Positions 20,413 through 32,400 of a DNA stretch of 64,000 nucleotides are shown here, piece after piece. How positions within the stretch are numbered: position 1 is the stretch's first letter; every line of letters begins with the position of its first letter. The stretch spans positions 17,980,001-18,044,000 of the forward strand of contig OU964934.1 of assembly GCA_918807975.1 (NCBI GenBank), in the 5' to 3' direction. The stretch is from Aplidium turbinatum (lineage: Eukaryota > Chordata > Ascidiacea > Aplousobranchia > Polyclinidae). The translations under genes were made by a program, and so were the position numbers. A model generated the notes under the pieces. That model worked only from the letters and a program-made list of their open reading frames with translations, made no database searches and was not told the DNA's origin.

Positions 20413-23400
20413 CTGTGAAAGCACAACATTAAGTTTAGAACGACAACAAATTCTATCGTTTCTAGCACTATAGTTGCAACATTCATCAGATGAACGTTGC
20501 AACTAGTGCTAGAAACAATAATTGTCCTGAGGGGCACCCAAACTTTTCAGTATTCAACAAATTATATCACGAAACTTTTATCTTAATAGTGTTAGCTCAA
20601 ACATCAGCTGTTGTTGTAAAATAAATATTTAACAAATATTTAAAAAATATCTTACAAAGGAAAACAGGTTTCTAGAAATTTAAGACAATCATAGACCTTT
20701 AGATTGATGCATAAAGCAACCTTGTAAAGGCTTTTGACTTCCATCTAACCGGAGGAAAAATCTCTGATAAAGAGTTCCTTCCAAACTGGGAGCCACTTTC
20801 AAGCCAGTAAAGTTTTCTTTTTTATATTTTTTCAACGTCTACCGATGTCAAAACGATGTAAAAAGACAACTTCTACTTGCTGGGTCATTTTATTGCGACT
20901 AGAATCCATAAAACCATGTAATTATTTTACCAAAGAAGGCACAATATTGGGCCTCATGTCTCGCAAGTCCTTGACAGCACGAAAGACATCCAACCTTTGT
21001 TCGTTGTTCCATCTTTCAATCAAGTTAAACAAGGCACAGAACACTCCAGTTTGCTTCAATCCGTCACTGAAAGTTTTGAAACAAAATTTTAGTCAACATA
21101 TAAACACATAAAGTAATGTCAAAAAATAAGTGTTGGACGGTGTCCTAGCTGCAATGGAAAGACAACACAGCTTTAAACTCAAGACTGAGTTGGGCCACCC
21201 TGAGTGCACTAGCTTTCCGCTTTTCATGGATGAAGCGGACCTAGAATTTGGAAACGTACCAAAGAAATAACACATAGAATAAATCGAAAGTATAATAACA
21301 AACCCTCGCCCAAAGTAGATCTAAGGTCTTATTGCCAACCTTGAATTCTATTTCGATTTCAGTGTAAGTTTAGCACAAAATTATGCTACAGCAGTTTAGT
21401 GGTGGAGGGATGGGTGACTTCTGCTTTAATGTTGGTAGGTGTGAGTTCGATTCCAGGTCGGGTCATGCCCAAGACGGTTATTGGTGTTGATTCTGCTCTT
21501 TTTTGGTATACCAGGAACGATAACTCCGGGAATGATGCGATTGCATCACAAACAACAATAAATTGAAAAAGTACAATCACTAAAGATCATGGGCTGCCAG
21601 TTGTGGAGTGACAACAGATAAACAATGACATCATCTTCAATCTAGAACTATAAATTAGGGATTGTAGGGATGCGAAATTATATCCGCTTTCGGCTTATCC
21701 GCAACACTAGAAGGGTTACGTTTTCTTCTGATTTACAAAATAATGTACTTTTTATGGGTTATATAAGAAGAGTGAAGTTAGTTTTAAAGTAATTTAAGGT
21801 TTTTAGTTGAAAGCAAGCCAGCAGAAAAGCATAAAAAAATGTCAAATTGGCAATTGACTCTTGTAATGTTGGCGGAACAACGGAGTTGCACATCCCGTAA
21901 TGTATTGTCCCTACTATAAACCATAACCTGCCAGTTCTTATCCACAAATATCCACTTGTGGATAAGAACTTCAGCTGCATGGAAACATGGGCCCAAGAAT
22001 GGAACGAGCTGCCACATATCCCTCCCCAGTTTTCAGTTATGCCAGCACTCCCCATCCCTCCTGGAGCAGACCTCTCAAGAAAGGCATGGGTCACATTGAA
22101 CAGGATCAGATGTGACGTTGGCTGTACTGGAGCTAATCTGTTTAGGTGGGGGTTGCATAATTCGCCGATATGTGTCTGCGAGCGGTAGAACAAACAATGC
22201 AACACATACTCCACGAATGTTCCATCTTACGACCCCCAAGTGGAATCACTGGTATTCGACAACTGGACCCAACTACCGTATCTTGGCTGCACGAGGAGGC
22301 ATTGCCAATCTAAGCTACTACAAGTCAAACGAGAGAAGAAGAAGACCTGCCAGTTCTATTGAGAAGCGAAATAACAAAAAGTCAATTAGAAACACATGAG
22401 CAAGCTTCTGCTTCTTGCTTATGAGGCAGCAGTTCAGGCAACATCTCCTAATTGTTGTAACCAGAGTAATGTCTTCATATCAGGGTCTATGAGATCCACA
22501 TGTTCTGCAGGTCGAAACACTGGACAGTGATTAATGATGTGCTGTGCTGTTTGATGGTCACCACAAACACAGGCTGGTGAGTCACACAATCCCCAGGTAA
22601 ACATATTGTGCTTGAAGCGACCAACACCAGTACGGAGGCGATTCAGAGTCACCCATTCTTATCTTGGCAGGTCTGAGCCAGGTGGTACCGTAGTGTCTGG
22701 TGTGACTTGGAACTGGTTGGGCCGTGAGATGGTTTCCCAGCGGTCTCTCCATGACTTCATCAGGTCAAAGTGACCTTCATGAAGCGCCACAACGTGTCGA
22801 GAAAAAGGGTGCCTGGAAAGCAGGCGTTGACGTGTGAGCTGTTGTGCGTCAAGGACTACATTGTGGAGGAGATGGCAATCATTGACCTCTGTCTTTAATG
22901 CGAGCCGTACGATGGAGTTCTCTCTGCGTAGTTTTGGTGGGGCGATGCCTGAAAGCACTGGTAGTAAGTCTGTGGGAGTTGGACGCAGGCATCCAGTGAT
23001 TATAGTGATTATTAGCAAGCTCACCTGCAGTGAATCAGTATGTTTCCTTCGCTGGTATCATTGCTCAGCGCTTTCACTGTATTTACTAAATGCAAAATGT
23101 CGCTGCGTCTCGGAGGCTTACCAAAGTTAGACCAGTTTTCGTAATGGACTTGAGTGACTCGCGCCTGAGCAAAATATATTATTCGATCAGTAAATACGGA
23201 ATTTCAATTGGGTTGCAGGTAAGTTACTAGAACTCTGATCTTTAAATAAAAAACTTTCTGATATAAGTCAGAAAATTTTTGTAGTAGAAAGTTTTCAAAT
23301 ATTTTTCTACGACCAAAAAGTGGCTAGAAGAATTCTTAAGCTGGTGAAAATGGAATTCACTTCATATGCGGGCAATATGTGGCTAGGTCAGGAGCGAATC

Positions 23401-26400
23401 CAGCCGGTTACACACAAGAGCGATTTCAATAATGTTTAAAAGTAGTAAACCCAAGTTTAATTTTTGACCAGTAAAAGACTAAAATGTATATCGTACATTA
23501 AACCTTAAAAGTTCAGGCAAAACTAAAAAAACACAAAAAGCAATATAAGCTATGTTAAAACCTGCAAAGTAGGGTTGTCTACACCTAAAAATGAAAAGCA
23601 ATAGCAATTAATAAAATTGCATTCTTCCTAAAATTAATTTAGGAGAAAAAAAGTTGTGTTTAGGGAATCGCCCCTAACCCTTTGTATCTGTTCCTGGGCT
23701 GAATTGTCCTATTCAGTATTGCAATTTGCAACCGCTAGCGTCAGACTTAACATCGGATTTTGTGAAGCGTGTAGCAATTATAATAACCGCCATTGCAAAA
23801 TTACATGTAGCCTATAGTTCAGTTTGGTTTGTTTTTATTTCTGGCGATCACAGCGACAAACGATATATACCAAACTCCCAAACATAGGTCTAGAAAAAGA
23901 TAGAAAAGTAAAGGAAAGTGAGGTTGTATTGACTTCACTTCTGTGTGAAAATGTCGGCACATGGCCTATTCAAAAGTATCAAGGACCCATACGTACGGTT
24001 ACTGTTCGGAAAGTCAAATCAAACGTCCGAAGTGTGTAGTTTTCTAATTTCGTTTCTTTTATCAGCTTAATAGTCATTTTTCCGATCAATATATCAGATC
24101 CCAAAGGTCCAGAAGGCCAGTAACAGCTGCACATTTCCTAATGAACAAAAACAAGTATTTTTTGTAAAACAACAAAAATGAATTCGTTTCAAAAGATAAT
24201 GCGAGTGAGAGAAAGAAATATCTTTATTTGCCAATCAGATTCTACAAAATAAGCTTACATCACAATAACATACAATTCCAAACAAATTACATCACAATAA
24301 CAACTGTTGAATCATTCAATCTGATCAGCCAGGAGCAGCGAAAGACCATTTGGTCATCGACTCAGCTGCTCCCAGTTTTTTGGAAATTGGCAAATAAACA
24401 TTTGCAAGTCAATTCAAATATTTCAATACCCAGAAATTTAAGTTCATATTATGCTTTTTGCTTGTATTTAACCTTTCATGTTCTGACGGTAGACTAGACT
24501 CCGACACCCTGTCAAGTCATATGTAACCCATATAAAAACAAAACTAAATTTTTTCTCTGATTGGTCGTAGCCTATATGTGAAGTAATAACGTACTCAGAG
24601 TCCGATGCGCCTACACCGTGTTCCGCTGAAACTATCTGCTTTAAAACCCCTGAAAACTGTGCTTACTCGCAATGGATGCTGTACATATACATTACTATTA
24701 TTATTACTATTTATTATTTACTTGATCGCTTTCATCCAGGGGAGTGAGCATAACAATAATCTTCACGCTGTATTCAATAATCATCTTCCAAAAGTTTTCA
24801 GTTGTATTGGGCATTGGTCCTTGCGCAGCAATCATTTTCCCATCTGATGTGTAGTTCTAGAAATGTGAAGTGAAAAAAAAATACAACTCTTATACAGACA
24901 GGCCTATCTACAGTATAGGAGCCCACTCTTGCAACAGAGCGAGAGTACAGGCAAAGTACAGGCCCAGAGCCAGATCCGATCGGCTTCCTTTGTTATTTCT
25001 GGCCGTCAAACAATTCGACAAATGAGGTTTGCAGCTAATGATGAAAAGCACTGGTGTATCGATTGGGCAATCATCTGAGCATTCACAAAGAATCGAACAC
25101 TTTTGATGCTAAATAAGTCAACGTGTCGTAAAGGTTTTGACTCGCATTACAAAACCCCTACCTACACACTTAAATCCAGCTACCATAAGCAGAGCACAAG
25201 AATTAGTGTTGACGGCTCAAGCTGAAGAAAATTTTATTTTATTGAAAAAATTTATAATTACACTGCAATTATTTAAACTTTGGTAGAGAGTTTGCCTTGT
25301 TGAATCATAGAGATATAAAACAAAGTAACTTCAGCGGGTTTAACATGATGTATTACTGTACATAGCCTACACAAATATAACATAATTAAAAATAAACTCT
25401 AACGTTTTCGACACGTACGTGTGTCCTCATCAGGAATTACATATCTGCAATATACATAAAATGAAAATTGTAAGGTAAATTTGACTTTGCACCATAACTG
25501 TAATTGTATACTAACGACACTCCAGACTGAAAAGCACAAATTGAGCGAGTGACACAGGAATGATTACAAGTAAATTATACGGTGGAAAACAGATCACATG
25601 AGGTGTAAACTACAGACATTTGACAAGCAATTAAAACACACACAAGAAAAACGATGAGCCACAGGCGAATAACTGCCGGTTGAGAGACAGATTATTACGT
25701 TTGATTCTTAAGGCTTTCATGATCTTAGTCTGAAATTCAGATCTGCCTCGAGTTTAGCAAATATTTTTAATTATGTCATATTTGTGTATGTAATACATCC
25801 TGTTAAACCCGGTGAAGTTACTTTGTTTTATTTCTCAATTAATTAAACTGTAAATAATTAAACTCTATATTTTTTGCTTTTGACATAAACTTTTTCTGGT
25901 TTAATATACTGCTAGGGTGCTTTTTTAATAATTGCTTTTTATTTATCATATTTATTTGGGCGGTACATTACAAAATAAAAGTAGAAAAACCTTCACCAGT
26001 GACACCACTCACCGCAACAAACGATGCATTGATGTATGGAGTGACGTCATCACTCCCGCCAGCTGTGAGAACGACTCTGGAGTGGTTGACTAAACAAACA
26101 ATAATTTGTTGCGTTATAAACAGAATACTGGTCACTTGTCTTCATACGTCTTTGCTTATGATCAAAAAAGTGTTAAAAACACGGAAACCTTTAGATTTCC
26201 AATAATCTTTGTTAATTCACTTACATGGTATATTCTTGTCCGATCTATTTTGGTCCATATATTCCTCCCTTGAACCAAACTTACAAGACGTTTTTGTAGG
26301 CGATATCAGCTTCAGCATATCGAATTCTTCCGCCGAGCTGCAAAGCAAGTTTTGCAAATAAAAACATTTTTTTTTTATATTAAATCAAATATAGTTATTA

Positions 26401-29400
26401 AACCCTTGACAGCCTGTTTCACCTAAAAGAAGGATCATCAGAAGGTCCTTATTCAAATAGAATCTTTACAATTCTTAATTATTAATTATTCTTCACAATT
26501 AGTCTTTTATTTTAGTAATCGAAAGGAAAGTCATTTTATCACTACAAAGATAAAAGCAAATGTTGCTATTCCCATTATTATGCAAGCATGGAAATGTTCC
26601 CAAGGATGGGTTGAAATGACCTACTCATTCACACAACTACGCGGAGATGTAAATGTAAACACACTACAAGACTAAACTGAACGTCAACAGGGTAATGCAA
26701 AAGATGTTACAATTGTATTAGTAATGTGCAAATGTTTACTTTAAAAAACGTAATATTTTTCAAGACCAGTAGCCTATGACTAGTTGTTTGTATCAAGGTC
26801 CCCACACACGACGTTAAGTGTTGATGGAGGATTAAGTTAGAAATCATAGCTTTACTATCTTTACACTTAAAAAAAAACAAACTTTCTTGTGAGTCTATTC
26901 ATATTGCCCTGTAGCTTATGACTTTTTAGTTTCTTTAACGAATATGCCTATAGTTAAATTATAGGCCTACTATGAAAATTTGATTTATGGAAATCTATTT
27001 TATTTGTTCCGAATAAAAGTGGTTTGCTGGCAACAATTTCTTTTGACAAAGTTTAAATAAAAAAAAACTGAATAACTGAATAATCATTTGCGTCTTGATG
27101 ATGACATAATTCTTATATCCGCACAGCCTAACCAACTTCAAACAATGCTAAAAGAACTTAACCCTCTGTCTACCGTGGGGTCCAATGGACCCCAAAACAA
27201 ATTTTGTTCTGCGATTTCTCAGGACATATAGCAGATACGATATTGATATACCTTGACTTTTCACAGCTTTGCTTGATCTTTAGGACAATATAATAATTAT
27301 TGATCTGAAGCAAAAATTGGTAGCCTAGAAAAAAATAATAGCGTCTTGTACCGTGGGGTCCAATGGACCCCAAGCCTGCTGCATTCGAAGTAATCTTGTA
27401 TTACAACAGCACTAAAAGTGTAGTCGACACTATATTGACAGAATGTTTAGGAAATATACTTCCAAAAGAATGACGAAAAGATGGCCGATAGCTCTATTTT
27501 ACAATATAATCGATGTCACTGCTGTCAATGCTTTGTGATATGGCATCAACTGCAAGGCCAAAATAGCAGCACAACATTCAGCATGAAAGAGAAGAAACTT
27601 TTAGATCCAACTAGGAAAAGAGCTTGCTGGATTACTAGCTTCGACTTCAATATCAACAAGACATCTAAATCCGCAATATAATAAAAGAAACAGCTGTTGA
27701 AGATCAGGCGCTAAAATCAAAAAAGGCTAGGTGCTATCTTTGCGAAAGACGCAAACATCAAAAGTGCAGACAATTCTGTGCTACTTGCAAACTCAACGTT
27801 TGCCAAGAACACTAGCAATTCATTTGTAATAAATGCGATAATATATAAATTCACAATATTTCTTGTGAACTAATATGTAGGCCTAGGCCTAATATGCGTT
27901 TTTTAGCCAAATCACTCAGTAGTGTGGCCATTGCTCAAGAATAGACTAATTCCGTATCAGTTTGCTTTGTGCAAGGGCTACTGTATGATTTGTTTGTTAA
28001 ATTTCGAGTATTTTTGATTTTACTACAGTGTTTATAAGTTATGATTTTTGTCGTCGGTTACGTCCTTTCCTATTGAGCTTTAATTTCACCATCAGAGCTG
28101 ATGTTTTTTCTTCAAAACAAGTAGCCTACTTTGAAATTTGGGGTCCAATGGACCCCAACGGTAAAACTTGTATATTTTTTTTTCGGTAGACAGAGGGTTA
28201 ATATGGAAAACAAAAAGGTTGGTCTTCAAATAAACATGAACAAAACAATAACCAAGATTAATACATTGGCAGAAACAAGTAGTAGGCTAATATTACAATT
28301 GATGGAATAACAATCGAAAGAGTTGATCAATGTATTTCCCTTGTTTAAAAAATTACAACTAACTTCAGCAAAAAAGGGGCGATTTCAGCAAAACACAATG
28401 CTGTATAAGTTTACATATACCGCCTGCAAATACACCATAAATAAAGTTACTTGTTGTGTTTTATGGGGGCAATCACCCCAATCATCCCCACCTCTGGTTC
28501 TGGACCCGCCACTGTGTGACATCATTCAAAAATCAGTCCATCTGACAAGGCATCATGCTTACCGGGCTGTGTAGTCTTTCAACGTGGCCACGCAATTGTT
28601 GACGTCACAGTCTGTCCATCCAAGGAGGTAAGTTTCCGCCACCATTTTGTGAATAAAATTGTATTGCACCTATAGAAGTGTTCTTGTAATTTAGTCAATA
28701 AAAAAGGTAAATATTAAATCAGTATTTTCAAATTTATTTATCGCAGTTTATGTAAGTAGTGGGCTATTCTATTGATTGATTGAATCTTTATCCTCGAACT
28801 GGGAAAGCTTCTTGCAGAGCTTAATCCTGGTAGTTTCACTTAAATGTAGAGGCTTGGATCACTGACGCAGGCCCGGCCGCGAAATTTCTTTTTTCCATGA
28901 GATTTCTGTCTCATTGATTCTAGTCACTCTCAAAGTGAGATTTTCCGAAAGTGTTTTGAGAGATTGGTTGATTCAGATTGCGAAATAACTATTTTCCAAT
29001 GAAATTCTGCAATGATAGTAAAATAGAAACTTTCCCTAACCCTACTTTTTTGAAAAGCTCTTGTGCAACGCAAAAATTAATTTAAAGAAAAACAAAAGTT
29101 TAACTTCGACGGGCGTCGAACCCTCGTTCTCACGAACACTATTTTGTTTCTTTTCTTTTTTTCTTTCGCGCAACAAAATAGGCAGAGGATGAAACCAACG
29201 AACACTAGGCAGAGGATGAAACCACTGAACCAACCGTGCCAACGAGAAAATGTTGCATTCACACGGTTTTAATACAAACTTTTACCAAAATATGCAAATG
29301 AGACAGAAATCTCGTGGGAAAAAAATTTCGCGGCCCGGCCACGGAGAGTAAAGTCTCCGATTGTTGAAGTGTTGCTGCCGAGAAATTATTCCATCCATTA

Positions 29401-32400
29401 GATGCCGCTGAATGGAGAGTAGTCCCCCGTGTGTTGTTCAAGCGAACACCCCGAGAGTCGAACCTGCGCCGCTTGATCTTGAAGCTTCTTCGTTCCAGAA
29501 GTCATGTGCTAACCAACTGAGCTATCACGACGGACACTGAGCTATCATCAGCTTATGCACATGAGCAAAATAAATGTATTTTAACAAAATAGAAAAATGT
29601 AATAATTTATTGACTAGATTTACTAGAAATCAATCAATAGTTAATTGCTAAAATAAATCAAAATTTAAAACAAAACAAGGTGGAATCTTTATAGACTTCT
29701 CGTCAACAATACAAGTAAAAACTAAACTTTATTTACCTTTCAAGGTTACTTTCACCTTGAAAGTAACCTTGAAAGTAATGCTTTCATTTTAGCCATCCAC
29801 GCAAACAGAAACCATTGCCTTTTATACCCTAATTTCTTAAAAAAGCGTCAGACAAATGATTGAGTAGAATTTTTTAATTGATTTATGAAATAAAGGCTAA
29901 TGTGTTGTCAATGAATTATAGCAATATTTAACATCTTACTGATGTCTGAACCATATTGCAGCGATCCTTTCTCATTTCCATAACAGCTGCATGTACGTCA
30001 ATAGAGTATTTTGTTTCCATTTCTCTCAGGAGGTGATCAATTGCTATGAAGGTTCCTGTTCTTCCAGCACCAGCGCTGAAAGTACGTATGAGGTTACAAT
30101 GTAAACTCCAACCATACATTGTTTGGAAACATGTAGGCCTATTTTTTGCGTTTGGGGTTCAGGTAGTACTTGGTTGTTTTGGTTGGTTGGTTTTGAATCT
30201 TTATCCTCGGACAGATAAAGCCTTGATAGGTTATTCTTGGTAGTTTCGCATACTTTTAGGGGCTCTTGACGCAGGGCCGGTTACCGAGATTGGCAGGGTG
30301 AAGTTTTCCAATTGTTGAAGTGTTGTTGCCAGGGAATTATTCCATTCACTAGGTGCTGCTGAATGGAGAGCAGTCCTAAAATGCGTTGCTCAAGCGCACA
30401 CTCCGAGAGTCGAACTTGCGCCGCGTGATCTTGAGCCGGGCGCGTAACCACTGAGCCAACGGGACTTTTGGGCCCGGGCCTGGAATCATTTCAGGGAAGA
30501 GGAATTTTCCACGAAAACCCTAGTGTGAAGAAACACCGCGTTCCTTTGGAGTTCCATTGTCTTCGTTAGAAGTCTCTTGCTTGGTGGTACGGTTAGTTGG
30601 TTATTCAACGGCCCAAGTCTCACTCCACCAACCCAATTATGAAAAATTTCAAAAGAACGTAGGCTAGCAATTTTTGCAAAAATTGTCTGACAAGTTAAGA
30701 CTTTCCTTTTTTGTAAATTATCTTTTAAATTGACTGAATACAGAAAGTATCACGTTATTTCACATTTCCATTGAAAACAATTGTAGTTACACCCAACCCT
30801 CTCTGCAAAACCAACCTGCAATGAGTGACGATTGGACCCGAGGTTTCTTCTTTGTATGCCCACAACACGTCGCTGTGGAGTTGTATTATGCCTGATGTTG
30901 TCATGGGAACACCATGATCAGGCCATTCCGTGAATTGATATTGCGTCACAATCACTGGTTCAACCTTGTTGAAGACATCAATGTCAACGAAAAAACGCTT
31001 TTCGGTCTACATTTTTTATCAATGTGATGAATCATACGTTCTAAAGTCAGAAACTATGGCTCACTAAGAGAGCTTTTAACAACGCTATATATGATTTTAA
31101 TTTAAGTAGCTCTCAGACTATGAGTCGTGACCCAAATATGGATTGCGAAAGGTCAAAAATGGGTCGTGCAGGAACGATGAAAATCTGCTGAAATGAGATA
31201 AGAAAAATTGTTGAAAATATAATAGTGTTGAACTTGTTTATCCATGTTGTCCAAGTCTTAGGTCACAGGATGTACACCAAACTCAGATTTGGAGTCGCAC
31301 TTAAAAACGTTTGGGAACCACTGGTTTAGAATAACAAACTCGATGAACACCGAAACACATTGCGAACGATCATCATATTTGCGTTTTTTACGTGTTTGGG
31401 TGTCCTGGACACATCTTACATCTTTCTCTTTCTTTGATTTCATTTCCAGCTTTCGCACTACGTAGCTCCCCTTCACAAACTCCTGATTTGCTTTAATTGT
31501 GAAGTCAGTAGTTTCCAGAACGGATCCACTGTTGGGCCAATACTGAGCGCACTTTTTCTGAAAGGTTTCAACAACTTTGAAAAAAGTAATAATTAACTGT
31601 TTAGACAATTTTCAATATAACTTTGAATGGTATAAGTTATTTATGGTCGTCTATGACAACATACTGTAATTGATGTAGTTTTGATAAAAAATTAGTAGCC
31701 TACCTCACATCAGAAAACAACTCCCAAGCCAAGCAAACAGGTCAGTCTTTTTTGCATTGCTTCAATGTTTGCAAACGTTGAATCAACACAAACGAACTGA
31801 TTTGCAGGCAGAGTTTTCATGAACAGCTGTGTGCAACTGGCGTACCGTAATTTTCAATAGACGCTTCCAAACATGTGACCACCACACGGAAATTGCCATC
31901 GAAATTGTCATCAAACAGCCTCTTGCAAGCTACTCGTTGTACTTACGTCATGCAGCAACGTATGGTGAAGACTTCTTTTGAATCTCAACTTCCGCGTCAG
32001 TTTTTACATCTTACGTCATTATTTTTATTAAGTCATCATTCAAAAAAACGTTCAACTTTCAAAAATTATTGGACAAATGCAAACTTGAAAAGGAGGTTTA
32101 TGTGACATCACACCAGATTCAATTTCCCAGTCCATTTTTGTAAAAATACCACAATCCTCTCTGCGTGATTTGTATGACCATTTTTAAAATCTTTATTGAA
32201 TGCACTCCAGTGTGTAATCTACTCCAAAATACTTCTATATTTACATAACATTGCAGCCCTCACCCTTCCTTTTTCGAATAGCTGAGCAAGCATTACTATA
32301 ACTCGGCAATTTTCTTGCCATATCATGAACCAGAAATGCTCAATAGTGCTGTCCAGTGGGCCTTGTGTGGCAATAAAAAGCTTGGGACAGTCGTAACTCT

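Larger units (their letters stand above)
27085..28345 (+). mobile_element. LINE RT fragment split by a piggyBac
   Basis: Before 27158 it reads LDDDIILISAQPNQLQTML and after 28201 NKKVGLQINMNKT, then DGITIERVDQCISL. Together these are the catalytic YADD/FADD region (here DDD) and thumb of an RTE- or CR1-like RT. The piggyBac 27162-28197 sits between them. Confidence 0.75.

Noticed and set aside
26225-26337. Alternative frame LGGRIRYAEADIAY in RPTP-B exon 19
   Set aside because: It would break phase with exons 18 and 20; the EEFDMLKL frame fits both neighbours and the family motif.
28480-28516. hAT-like right end (GACCCGCCACTG)
   Set aside because: It looks like the end of a CAGTGGCGG-type hAT, but no matching left end or 8-bp duplication was found nearby.
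28520-28630. Plus-strand GTGTAG...AGGTAAGT exon-like pattern
   Set aside because: The minus strand encodes RPTP-B exon 18 with perfect phase fit and PTP motif; the plus pattern is its shadow.
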